NCBI GenBank assembly: GCA_011322445.1 | Contig: DRMV01000020.1 | Coordinates: 1-64,000, forward strand | DNA from: Chloroflexota bacterium | Lineage (GTDB): Bacteria; Chloroflexota; Anaerolineae; Anaerolineales; DRMV01 | Length of the DNA stretch: 64,000 nucleotides | Direction of reading: 5' to 3' | Part shown: positions 55,995-63,569 of the stretch, piece after piece | How the letters are laid out: every line of letters starts with the position of its first letter | Numbering within the stretch: the first letter of the stretch is position 1 | Made by a program: the position numbers and the translations under genes | Notes under the pieces: generated by a model | Seen by the model: the letters and a program-made list of their open reading frames with translations, nothing else | Database searches by the model: none | What the model was told of the DNA's origin: nothing

Positions 55995-56920
55995 GGCTGC
56001 ACCTCCTTGGCCGGAGCGGTGTCTCCTGTGGTTTCCTCCACAGCCCGCAAGAAGATCTCTTCCAGCGACGGATACACCACCTCGAAACGCTCCACCGGGG
56101 TGCCGGAAGCCACCAGCGCGCGCAGGACTTCCTGCGGAGAGACCCCGCGTTGCGGCAACATAGTCCACACACCATTGCGGGAAGTCACCCGCTGCACAGG
56201 CAAGCCTTCGGGCAGCGTTGCCCCTCCAGCGAGGCGCACGGCCAGATCACCGCGTGCATAATGCCTTTGCAGGGCTTCCAGCGAGCCGCGGGCCACAATG
56301 CGCCCCCGGTTGATGAGCGCCACCTCATCGGCCAGGGCTTCCACATGCACCAGTTGGTGTGAGCTGAGCAACACGGCCTTCCCCGCGGCGCGAAGGTCGA
56401 CCACCAGCCGCTTGGCCAACTGAATGTTCACCGGATCCAAGCCCTGGAACGGTTCATCCAGCACCACCACCGGCGGGTCGTGCATCAGCGCCGCCACCAA
56501 TTGGGCTTTCTGCTGCATCCCGCGAGAAAGTTCATGCACCTTGCGCTCGGCCCAGTCACCGAGGTTCAGCCGCTCCAACCACTGGCTCGCCCGGTCGCGC
56601 GCCTCAGCGGCGCGCATCCCCTTGAGAGTGCCAAGATAAGCCAGCAACTCCAGTAAACGGGCATCGCGATAAAGACCGCGCGCTTCGGGAAGGTAGCCCA
56701 CCTGCTCGCGAGATTGCTGCGGCGGCTTCCCCAACAAACGCACTTCGCCCCCATCGGGGAAGAGAATGCCCATCAGAACGCGGATGGTGGAAGTCTTGCC
56801 CGCGCCATTCGGGCCTAACAGGGCAAAAACCTGACCAGGGGCCACCTCAAAAGAAACGCCATCCACGGCTGTAAAATCGCCATAACGCTTGACAAGTTGC
56901 TGCACTTCGATGAAGTTCAC
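55991..56920 (-). CDS. ABC transporter ATP-binding protein, NatA-like
   Basis: The 309-aa protein has Walker A GPNGAGKTST, the signature LSRGMQQKAQL in place of LSGGQ (common in the NatA/YhaQ group) and Walker B PVVVLDEPFQGLDP, then a C-terminal extension of about 85 residues. It powers the adjacent ABC-2 permease, possibly for ion, peptide or antibiotic export. GTG 56920 follows GGGAGG by five bases. It lies 21 bases after the small regulator gene, so the regulator may control it. Confidence 0.85.
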   Translation of the reverse strand: MNFIEVQQLVKRYGDFTAVDGVSFEVAPGQVFALLGPNGAGKTSTIRVLMGILFPDGGEVRLLGKPPQQSREQVGYLPEARGLYRDARLLELLAYLGTLKGMRAAEARDRASQWLERLNLGDWAERKVHELSRGMQQKAQLVAALMHDPPVVVLDEPFQGLDPVNIQLAKRLVVDLRAAGKAVLLSSHQLVHVEALADEVALINRGRIVARGSLEALQRHYARGDLAVRLAGGATLPEGLPVQRVTSRNGVWTMLPQRGVSPQEVLRALVASGTPVERFEVVYPSLEEIFLRAVEETTGDTAPAKEVQP

Positions 56921-56941
56921 GGCTTCCTCCCACGAGATCAA

Positions 56942-57268
56942 TCAGGGATGCTGCGGTGCGGCCGCCTCCCCAACATCTAAAATGCGCCGCATCGCCCGTC
57001 GGTAAGCCTCCAACGCCTGGCGGCCTTCCGGTGACAGGCGACACAGGGTCAAAGGCATCTTCCCTCGAAAGGTCTTCTCGATGTGCACGTAACCGGCTTC
57101 CTCAAGCCTGCTCAGGTGGGCCGAAAGATTACCCTTGGTCAAGCCGGTGGCGTAAAGCAAATAGCGGAAGTCGGCCTCATCGACCACTGAAAGCACCGTC
57201 AGGATGGCAAGCCGGGCCGGGGTATGCACCAGCGGGTCCAGGGCGCGAATATCCACCGCGGAGGTCAT
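56942..57268 (-). CDS. Winged-helix transcriptional regulator (HTH_34/ArsR-like)
   Basis: The 108-aa protein is a small winged helix: LVHTPARLAILTVLSVVDEADFRYLLYATGLTKGNLSAHLSRLEEAGYVHIEK-type core (residues about 12-65), then a dimerisation helix. It resembles the one-domain regulators that control adjacent membrane-protein and ABC genes. Its start shares one base with the stop of the upstream membrane-protein gene. Two CAAAC-N2-GTTTG palindromes near the operon promoter are its probable sites. GGAGG-like AGGAGAC precedes the ATG. Confidence 0.82.
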   Translation of the reverse strand: MTSAVDIRALDPLVHTPARLAILTVLSVVDEADFRYLLYATGLTKGNLSAHLSRLEEAGYVHIEKTFRGKMPLTLCRLSPEGRQALEAYRRAMRRILDVGEAAAPQHP

Positions 57269-57918
57269 CAGGTCTCCTCCTCGATAGGGCGGGGGTGGCG
57301 GCGGAGATAGCGCCATAGCGTCCACGCGCCCCCCAAGGTTTGCGCCACCCCCAGGGTGGCGAAGTGCAACCCTCCTTGAAGGCTCCACGCGCCCCAAAAG
57401 GGAAAGTGCCACCAGGCCCAGGCAGCCCCGCCGCTCAGCAGCACGACCACGGCATAGCCCACGCCGCGCCCCCAATCTTGCGCCCATGCCAGCCCCAAAT
57501 AAAGGCCCGCCAGCCCAAGGGTGAGCGCCAGCAAATAAAGGCGAGGGGTGCCATCGAGTAACACAAGGCCCGCCAACCCAATCACCCCAGCCACGCCTAC
57601 CGCGAGCACCATAAAGCGCACCACGCGGCGGCGCAACCACTGGCGGGGATAAGCCACGTAGCCCGTGCGCGGATAGGTCACGCGCCATTTCAGGCGCTGC
57701 ACTACCCAACGGGTACCCCAGGCAAAAGCCAAAATATAAACCGCCTGCACAACGCCCCACAGACGAGCCTGCGCGGCACCAGACCGGTCGCTCAACCAAA
57801 GCAGCACCGCGAGCCCCACAAAGCCCACGCCTATCACCAGTTCAGCGAAACCATCCTCCGTCCAATACCGCCGCACCTGCCGTTCACGAGCACGAGGTGA
57901 CAAAACATTTGTCGTCAC
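57268..57918 (-). CDS. Membrane protein encoded with a winged-helix regulator
   Basis: The 216-aa protein starts with a short basic stretch (RARERQVRRYWTEDG, a motif often seen in small membrane partners of regulators) and has about six hydrophobic segments between residues 25 and 190. No catalytic motif is visible. GTG 57918 follows AGGAGG and lies 43 bases after the predicted transcription start; the in-frame ATG 57969 would be upstream of that start and is rejected. It heads an operon with the regulator and possibly the NatAB-like exporter. Confidence 0.72.
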   Translation of the reverse strand: MTTNVLSPRARERQVRRYWTEDGFAELVIGVGFVGLAVLLWLSDRSGAAQARLWGVVQAVYILAFAWGTRWVVQRLKWRVTYPRTGYVAYPRQWLRRRVVRFMVLAVGVAGVIGLAGLVLLDGTPRLYLLALTLGLAGLYLGLAWAQDWGRGVGYAVVVLLSGGAAWAWWHFPFWGAWSLQGGLHFATLGVAQTLGGAWTLWRYLRRHPRPIEEET

Positions 57919-57933
57919 GACCTCCCCTCCTCG

Positions 57934-57996
57934 CAAACATGTTTGTGCCACAAACTTGTTTGCAGACATTGTAAACCCAACGAAGACGGGCGTCAA
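57934..57996 (-). promoter_or_regulatory. Promoter with tandem palindromic operators
   Basis: On the minus strand TTGACG (57996-57991) and TACAAT (57973-57968) have 17-base spacing. CAAACATGTTTG (57934-57945) is a perfect palindrome and CAAACTTGTTTG (57951-57962) a near copy, centres 17 bp apart. They cover the start site and the first bases of the message, where a bound regulator would repress. Confidence 0.75.
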
Positions 57997-58018
57997 GGGT
58001 TGCATGGGCAAACTTTAG

Positions 58019-58235
58019 GGACAGCAAACCGTGACTTCTGCATCCCTCACGCCACCGCTAACGACAAAGTTCCCCCTGCCTCGCCAAAGCCCCCTCACCA
58101 CCAAGCCAATGGAGCCATCTCTGCCAAGCCAAGGCAGAGATGGCTCCAGAGAAGAAGGGAAAGGTTTACGCGAACCAAGGGGCGCCTCGCCCGCAAGCTG
58201 TTTGTCTTCTCTCGCAGGGGGCCTCAAAAGGCCGA
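58019..58235. repeat. Gene-free interval with a perfect 16-bp hairpin
   Basis: TGGAGCCATCTCTGCC (58110-58125) pairs perfectly with 58133-58148 across a 7-base loop. No T-tract follows on either strand, so it is not a standard terminator. The stretch around it has short GCCAAGCC/CCAAGCC motifs and looks like dispersed intergenic DNA. A smaller GGCC-TCAAAA-GGCC hairpin lies near 58220-58233, just past the end of the Pro-rich protein gene. Confidence 0.45.
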
Positions 58236-58239
58236 GAGC

Positions 58240-58770
58240 TCAAGGCGCTTCCGTGGGCGTTGGAGAGGGCAACGTCTCGCCCGGGGCAGGAGGCACTTCT
58301 CCCGTCGGCGGCGTCGGGAGCACCCCTGCTTGCGATTCACCACCAGCCGGTGCGGGCGATAATACGCCTGCTTGCGGTGCGCCACCCGGCGGTGCGGGCG
58401 GCAACACACCTGGCTGTGGTGCACTATCCGGCGGTGGAGGCGGCAACACACCCGCTTGCGGTGCGCCGCCCGGCGGTGGAGGCAGCAACACACCTGGTTG
58501 CGGTGCGCCGCCCGGCGGTGGAGGCGGCACGATGCCTTGCGGCACCGGCTGATCAGGAACACCGGATGCCTGCGCCGATACCGATACCGACGGCTGCGGC
58601 GGCTGTTGGGCCACAGCCTGCGGCGATGCTTGCCGTCCCCCGCCCCACGCGGGGAACATTCTCCCAGCCACGCCAGAGAACCCTGCCGCCGCCACGACCA
58701 TCAACGGCACCAGTAATCCTACCAGGAACACCAACCCTGCTATGGCCACATAGCGTTTCCAGTTTTTCAT
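58240..58770 (-). CDS. Single-pass protein with 14-residue Pro-rich repeats
   Basis: The 176-aa protein has one membrane segment (about residues 8-30) then a low-complexity region of five to six 14-residue units built on APQPGVLPPPPPGG (variants with APQAGVL, ESQAGVL). At DNA level these are 42-bp tandem units. The N-terminus overlaps the SHOCT lipoprotein gene by four bases, so the gene is likely translationally coupled to it. Pro-rich arrays of this kind are often spacers in the wall or contact surfaces. The strand was chosen because the plus-strand frames lack a start and ribosome binding site. Confidence 0.65.
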   Translation of the reverse strand: MKNWKRYVAIAGLVFLVGLLVPLMVVAAAGFSGVAGRMFPAWGGGRQASPQAVAQQPPQPSVSVSAQASGVPDQPVPQGIVPPPPPGGAPQPGVLLPPPPGGAPQAGVLPPPPPDSAPQPGVLPPAPPGGAPQAGVLSPAPAGGESQAGVLPTPPTGEVPPAPGETLPSPTPTEAP

Positions 58771-59123
58771 GCCGCCCCCCTCTCTCGCGTCTCCTCCAGA
58801 TGCCGCAAGATCTCCTGAAGTTCTTCGTAAGTGATTTCGCCGCTGGCATACCGCCGCCGGGCAATCTCTTCAGCCGACATCGCCGGTTTTTTCGCCATCA
58901 GCCCTTGCGAGACACCCCCAGCCTCTTTGTTCCAAACCAGATAAACGACCACGGCGACAATCACCGCGAGAATCACCCCAATGGTCAACGGCACGAGACA
59001 CAAAAGCCCTACACCCGGAGGCGCCGGGGCACCCGGACCCGCTGGCCCCGGAAAGCATCCGCCTAACAACAAAGTTATTCCCAACCCCAACAAACCCAAA
59101 AACATCCATCTTAAACGCTTCAT
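58767..59123 (-). CDS. SHOCT-domain lipoprotein or membrane protein
   Basis: The 118-aa protein has a basic start and lipobox-like LLLGGC (Cys near 23), a Gly/Pro linker, one membrane helix (about 45-65, IGVILAVIVAVVVYLVW) and a C-terminal SHOCT motif (SAEEIARRRYASGEITYEELQEILRHLEE, about 85-115). SHOCT segments are short oligomerisation elements. GGGAGG precedes the ATG at 59123. It is one of four SHOCT or SHOCT-like proteins in the window. Confidence 0.72.
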   Translation of the reverse strand: MKRLRWMFLGLLGLGITLLLGGCFPGPAGPGAPAPPGVGLLCLVPLTIGVILAVIVAVVVYLVWNKEAGGVSQGLMAKKPAMSAEEIARRRYASGEITYEELQEILRHLEETRERGAA

Positions 59124-59340
59124 CCCCGTACCTCCCAATCCAGGCCACCAGCAACGCGCCGGTGAAAACACGTTCCCAACACCTGCTTTCAGTATAGCGG
59201 CACAGCCTTAAGAAACATTGAAGAAAACCTAAAAGTTACGTCCCCCTGGCTGCAAACCCCAAAAGGCACACAACCCTCGCTCCGCGCGCCAGTGGCCGCC
59301 AGTCACCCCAAACACAGGGAAAGCCCCACTGAGAAGGCGG

Positions 59341-59346
59341 TATAAT
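59341..59346 (+). promoter_or_regulatory. -10 box upstream of the SDR gene
   Basis: TATAAT at 59341-59346 would place transcription start near 59353. The -35 region is weak. The position rules out ATG 59345, which overlaps this box, as the SDR start. Confidence 0.5.
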
Positions 59347-59389
59347 GGCAGCAATCTTATCTCCACCCTCAAATTTTCTTCGCATGCCC

Positions 59390-60250
59390 ATGGACCTCCA
59401 AAACAAAGTTGCCGTCATTACTGGCTCGACCCGTGGCTTTGGTCGTGCGTTGGCGCGAGCATTGTTAGCTCGCGGCGCGACGGTGGTGATTTCCGGCCGT
59501 CAACAAGAGACGGTCGATGCCACCGTTGCCCAACTCACCCCGCAAGGCACAGTAGCGGGCATAGCCTGTGACGTCAGCGTGGAGGCGCAAGTCCACGCCC
59601 TGGCAGCAGCGACCCTCTCGCGCTTCGGCCGCATTGATATCTGGGTCAACAACGCCGGCATTACCGCGCCGCCGGGCGGTGTGCTCGATTTCCCGCCAGC
59701 CACCGCCGAGCACATTTGGCGCGTCAACGCGCTGGGCACGTTGCTCGGCACACAAGTCGCGGTGGCGGTAATGAAGCGGCAGCCCGAAGGCGGCACCATC
59801 GTGAACCTGTATGGGCGCGGCAGCAACGGCCGCCCGGGCAGCCCTACCGGCCTCTACGCAGCCAGCAAAGCGTGGATTACCTCGTTCACCCGCACCCTCG
59901 CGCAGGAATACCACCACCTGCCCATCCGCTTTATTGGCTTTAGCCCGGGTATGATGACCACCGACATGCTGCGGGTACGCGAAGTGGTCGGCGAACAAGC
60001 CGCGGCGCGGCTGCGGAACCTGCCGCGCGTGCTGGCTGCCCTCGCCACGTCGCCCGAAGTGCCCGCGAAGGCCCTGGTACGCTTACTCGAGCGCAATCAC
60101 AAGCCCTTTGTGGAATACCGCAGCCTGCGGGGCTTCCGCCTGCTGAAAGGGCTGGTTTACATGGCGTGGTTGAACCTGCGGGGCGCACCCACCCTCCCCC
60201 GCGACCAACTCACCATCGAGCCGCCTTACGAACCACCACTTTCCCGTTGA
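59390..60250 (+). CDS. Short-chain dehydrogenase/reductase
   Basis: The 286-aa protein has the nucleotide-binding motif TGSTRGFGRALA (near residue 12), WVNNAGI (near 88) and the catalytic YAASK (near 163). The expected Ser about 13 residues before the Tyr is not in the usual place; the stretch reads IVNLYGRGSNGRPGS, with Ser residues at about -11 and -5, so catalysis may be atypical. NAD(P)-linked oxidoreductase of unknown substrate. No Shine-Dalgarno is visible; ATG 59390 begins at the domain edge and ATG 59384 is equally possible. Confidence 0.78.
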   Translation: MDLQNKVAVITGSTRGFGRALARALLARGATVVISGRQQETVDATVAQLTPQGTVAGIACDVSVEAQVHALAAATLSRFGRIDIWVNNAGITAPPGGVLDFPPATAEHIWRVNALGTLLGTQVAVAVMKRQPEGGTIVNLYGRGSNGRPGSPTGLYAASKAWITSFTRTLAQEYHHLPIRFIGFSPGMMTTDMLRVREVVGEQAAARLRNLPRVLAALATSPEVPAKALVRLLERNHKPFVEYRSLRGFRLLKGLVYMAWLNLRGAPTLPRDQLTIEPPYEPPLSR

Positions 60251-60274
60251 GAAGGGCGCTTTACCCAAAACCGA

Positions 60275-60314
60275 GGTTAAAAAACAAACCGCCGGGCAAA
60301 GTTTACCCGGCGGT
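60275..60314 (-). terminator. Intrinsic terminator after the SHOCT gene pair
   Basis: ACCGCCGGG (60288-60296) pairs with CCCGGCGGT (60306-60314). On the minus strand the stem is followed by TTTGTTTTTT, a strong terminator for the SHOCT genes. Confidence 0.85.
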
Positions 60315-60339
60315 CTCGTCTCAGGTCTGGGATGTCAGG

Positions 60340-60549
60340 CTACGAGGCGTGCAAGTCGTGCATCATTCGCACGAACTCTTCATGGGAAATCTCGCCGCGA
60401 GCGTATCGCGCTCGCAAGATCTCTTCGGGCATGACCTCATACGAGGTTCTCATGGGATGCATCATGTGGTGATGATGGTAGCGGGAAGGCATTGCCAGCA
60501 CGCCAATCACCACCAGAGCAATCAGAAAGAAGAAACCAAAGAACATCAC
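60340..60549 (-). CDS. Small membrane SHOCT protein with His/Met cluster
   Basis: The 69-aa protein has a hydrophobic N-terminal helix (about residues 3-20), a cluster RYHHHHMMHPM that could bind copper or another metal, and a SHOCT motif (MPEEILRARYARGEISHEEFVRMMHDL). GTG 60549 lies seven bases after GGAGG and overlaps the stop of the upstream SHOCT gene; ATG 60546 is the alternative. The two are co-translated paralogues. Confidence 0.75.
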   Translation of the reverse strand: MMFFGFFFLIALVVIGVLAMPSRYHHHHMMHPMRTSYEVMPEEILRARYARGEISHEEFVRMMHDLHAS

Positions 60550-60848
60550 CGCGGCACCTCCGGGCCTTCCAGATCGTTCAACATCTGCAGGTACTGTTCA
60601 CGGGTAATCTCGCCCCGCGCGTAGCGGGCTTTGAGAATCACCTTGGGGTCGTCCACACTCCCGGGCGGGGGTGTTTGGAAAGGCGCCGTGGGCACACCAC
60701 GCCCGCCGTAACCCGCACGGCGTACCAGCCAAACGATCAGCCAGACCACGCCGCCGACGAACAGCAACACCAGGAACAAATTCAGCAGGGCACCAAGCCA
60801 GCCCCAGCCGCCTAACCATCCCAAACCTCCACAGCAACCACCCATCAT
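60546..60848 (-). CDS. Small membrane SHOCT protein
   Basis: The 100-aa protein starts MMGGCCGGLGWLGGWGWLG, then one membrane helix (about residues 20-42), a Gly/Pro linker and a SHOCT motif (DPKVILKARYARGEITREQYLQMLNDL). Adjacent cysteines near the N-terminus could carry lipid or bind metal. AAGGAGG precedes the ATG. It is first in a two-gene operon. Confidence 0.77.
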   Translation of the reverse strand: MMGGCCGGLGWLGGWGWLGALLNLFLVLLFVGGVVWLIVWLVRRAGYGGRGVPTAPFQTPPPGSVDDPKVILKARYARGEITREQYLQMLNDLEGPEVPR

Positions 60849-60938
60849 CGGGCACCTCCTTGAAAAAGTTTCGTTGTGGAATTGCTATCTTACGCTCTAA
60901 GAATAGCGCCCTGAGGTCAAGACCTTTCCAAGATGCTG

Positions 60939-60988
60939 TGAAGATTTGGTAAAGAAACCCGAGTTTCGGATAATCGCGCTCGCAGCGT
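60939..60988 (+). repeat. Dispersed intergenic repeat, copy B
   Basis: This 50-base segment matches the minus strand at 19249-19201 at about four bases in five, sharing GTAAAGAA, AGTTTC, GATAAT and GCAGCGT in order. Both copies are in gene-free intervals of about 300 bp next to genes for small membrane or secreted proteins. The rest of 60849-61144 holds no gene that I can see. Confidence 0.6.
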
Positions 60989-61144
60989 GCCGTGCTCCGA
61001 CTCCATTCCCCCTGAGCGCCCCGCTCAGCACGAATGCACCCTCTGGACAGTGGTTGGCATCTGGCGTTGACGTGGCAGGATATCTCATTGCCCTTTACAC
61101 ACACTGGCTATACGAAATCCACCACTGGTTTGCTTTCTTCCGGC

Positions 61145-62524
61145 TTACGTCATGCCGCGTGGGTCCAGCAAGCGCCGAAGCTCCTCTTCGGATAAATCCG
61201 TCATCTCCAACGCCACTTCCAGCACCGGCCGGCCTTCACGGTAGGCGCGCTTGGCTATTTCCGCAGCGCGGTCGTAACCAATGTGCGGGTTGAGGGCCGT
61301 CACCAGAATGGGATTACGCGCCAGCGCCCGGCGTGCCTTTTCCGGCTTAGGCTGCAGCCCTCGAATTGCCTTCTCAGCCAGCACTTCGGCCGCGTTGGCG
61401 AGCAAGCGAATAGATTCCAACAAATCGTAGGCAACGAGAGGGAGCATGGTATTGAGTTCAAAATTGCCGCCCTGCCCGGCCACGGCAATTGCCGTAGTAT
61501 AGCCAACCACCTGCGCGCACACCATCACCACAGCCTCTGGAATGACCGGATTGACCTTCCCCGGCATGATCGACGAGCCCGGCTGCACAGCCGGGAGGGC
61601 AATTTCACCCAACCCGGCCAGAGGCCCCGAGTTCATCCAGCGCAGGTCGTTGGCAAGTTTTGTCATAGCGGCCGCGGTAGCCTGCAATTGGCCGGCAAAT
61701 TCTACCGCCGCGTCTTGAGAAGCCTGAAGGGCAAAGTGGTTGTCGGTTTCCCGAAAAGGCTGGCCGGTCAAAGCCGCAACGGCTTCCGCCACACGCCGGC
61801 CAAAGCCCGGCGGGGCATTGACGCCTGTACCCACAGCAGTGCCGCCCAAGGTGATTTCCTCAAACGCCGCAGCCGACCGCTTGAGCCCTGCGACGCGGCG
61901 CTCAATCTGCCCGGCATAGCCCTGGAACTCCTGTCCCATACGAATGGGCAAGGCATCCATCAAGTGGGTGCGCCCCGTTTTGACCACTTCGTCAAGGGCC
62001 TCTGCTTTTTCCAGCACCACGGCATGCAGGCCTTCCAACGCTGGCAAAAGGCGCTCGTGCGTCGCCAGCAAAGCCGCAATGTGAATGGCCGAGGGAATGA
62101 CATCGTTGGAAGACTGCCCCATGTTGACGTGGTCATTGGGGTGCACGTGCGCCGACGCTCTCCGCGCCGCCAGCAGTTGCATTGCCCGGTTGGCAATGAC
62201 TTCGTTGGCGTTCATATTGGTCGAAGTGCCAGAGCCGGTTTGGAAAACGTCCACAGGAAAGTGCTCATCCCAACGGCCCACGGCGACTTCCCGCGCGGCC
62301 TCACGAATGGCCTCGGCAAGGGCAGGGTCGAGTTTGCCCAGTTCGGCGTTGACCTGAGCCGCAGCCTCTTTGATAATGCCCAGGGCGCGAATCATCTCAC
62401 GCGGCATTCGCAACCCACTGATGGGGAAATTTTCCACCGCGCGCTGCGTTTGGGCGCCATAAAGAGCCTCTTGGGGCACCTGCACCTCCCCCAAAGAATC
62501 TTTGGCTATACGAAATTGCGCCAT
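61145..62524 (-). CDS. fumC: Fumarate hydratase class II
   Basis: The 459-aa protein matches class II fumarase in length and carries the superfamily signature GSSIMPGKVNPVIPEAV (near residue 318), with TGSGTSTNMNANEV near 97 and the HVNMGQSSNDVIPSA region near 137. It hydrates fumarate to malate in the TCA cycle without an iron-sulfur cluster. GAGGAGT precedes ATG 62524; an upstream GTG at 62530 is less likely. Confidence 0.93.
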   Translation of the reverse strand: MAQFRIAKDSLGEVQVPQEALYGAQTQRAVENFPISGLRMPREMIRALGIIKEAAAQVNAELGKLDPALAEAIREAAREVAVGRWDEHFPVDVFQTGSGTSTNMNANEVIANRAMQLLAARRASAHVHPNDHVNMGQSSNDVIPSAIHIAALLATHERLLPALEGLHAVVLEKAEALDEVVKTGRTHLMDALPIRMGQEFQGYAGQIERRVAGLKRSAAAFEEITLGGTAVGTGVNAPPGFGRRVAEAVAALTGQPFRETDNHFALQASQDAAVEFAGQLQATAAAMTKLANDLRWMNSGPLAGLGEIALPAVQPGSSIMPGKVNPVIPEAVVMVCAQVVGYTTAIAVAGQGGNFELNTMLPLVAYDLLESIRLLANAAEVLAEKAIRGLQPKPEKARRALARNPILVTALNPHIGYDRAAEIAKRAYREGRPVLEVALEMTDLSEEELRRLLDPRGMT

Positions 62525-62575
62525 GAACACTCCTCATATCGTCGGTCATGCAGCCCACCGGGGGCTTGAAGCCTC

Positions 62576-62584
62576 ATTGTAGCA
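62576..62584 (-). promoter_or_regulatory. Extended -10 promoter for fumC
   Basis: On the minus strand TG-C-TACAAT (TACAAT at 62581-62576) lies 52 bases before the ATG. The -35 region is poor. Confidence 0.45.
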
Positions 62585-62615
62585 CAACCCCGCGGCAGGT
62601 CTGCCCCCCCTGGCG

Positions 62616-63545
62616 CTATGCCAGCCTGCGCACCTTCACCTGCGCCATCAATCCGTCAAGTTCCTCCGGCGCAAACAACGCCGTGCCGGGGTGCGCGGCC
62701 GTCCCGCTGCCGCAACTGACTGCCAGCCGAAGGACGCCTTCCAGCGGCAAGCGGCGGGTCAGGCCGGCCACCAGGCCGCCCACCAGCGAGTCCCCCGCCC
62801 CCACCGTCGAGCGCACCCGCACTCGCGGGGCTGTCGCGTGGTAAGCGCCCTCCGGCCCCACCAGCAGCGCGCCTTCCTCGCCCAGCGAAACGCACACATA
62901 AGTGCTCCTGGCCTGCATTTTGACCGCTTCTTGCAGCACGTCGTCCAAGGTCAAAAGTTTTCGCCCGCAGAACATCTCCAGTTCGTAGCGGTTGGGCTTG
63001 ACCAAAAAGGGGCGCGCCTCTAACGCCTCGGCCAGCATTTCGCCCTTGGTATCGACCACGGGCCTGGCCTCCACCTTGTGCAGCATCCGCACCAGGTCAC
63101 GATAAACCGTAGGCGGCACGCCGGCAGGCAACGAACCCGTCACCACGCCAAACCCACCGGCCGAGGCTTCTACAAACTGGCGCTTGATCTCCTCCAGCGC
63201 CTCTGGCGGCACCTCCGGGCCAATACCGTCGAGCTCATACTGGGTGCGCGGCGACTTTTCCAAAATAGTGCAATTGATGCGGGTTTCGCCGGGAATGTTC
63301 ACGACGCGGAAGTCATCCAGTTCATGGCGAACCAACCGCTGGACCAACAAGCCAATTTCGCCTGCCAGGAGGGCAAAATTGGTAGCCCGCACTTCCAGCC
63401 GTTTCAGCGCCCGCCCCACATTGATGCCATTGCCGCCGGGGTCAAAGCGCGTATGGTCGGCCCGGACCTTCTGGTCGGGAACGAGGGTGGGGAATTCGTA
63501 ACTGACATCCAGACAAGGGTTAAGTGTAAGCGTAGCAACTTTCAC
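62616..63545 (-). CDS. PfkB-family kinase, 1-phosphofructokinase/tagatose-6-phosphate kinase-like
   Basis: The 309-aa protein opens with TLTLNPCLDVSYEF as in FruK/LacC, has GGNGINVGRALKRL near residue 37, and the family-2 signature STVGAGDSLVGG near 245 with the catalytic Asp. It would phosphorylate fructose 1-phosphate, tagatose 6-phosphate or a similar sugar phosphate. No phosphotransferase genes are near. GGAAGG lies upstream of the ATG. The Nramp gene ends 24 bases past its stop on the other side, same strand. Confidence 0.85.
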   Translation of the reverse strand: MKVATLTLNPCLDVSYEFPTLVPDQKVRADHTRFDPGGNGINVGRALKRLEVRATNFALLAGEIGLLVQRLVRHELDDFRVVNIPGETRINCTILEKSPRTQYELDGIGPEVPPEALEEIKRQFVEASAGGFGVVTGSLPAGVPPTVYRDLVRMLHKVEARPVVDTKGEMLAEALEARPFLVKPNRYELEMFCGRKLLTLDDVLQEAVKMQARSTYVCVSLGEEGALLVGPEGAYHATAPRVRVRSTVGAGDSLVGGLVAGLTRRLPLEGVLRLAVSCGSGTAAHPGTALFAPEELDGLMAQVKVRRLA

Positions 63546-63569
63546 GGTCGTTCCTTCCTTCTTTGAAGT

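Noticed and set aside
58015..58227. 70-codon minus-strand frame over the 16-bp hairpin
   Set aside because: No ribosome binding site, spans a perfect hairpin and intergenic-type sequence; more likely translation of a repeat.
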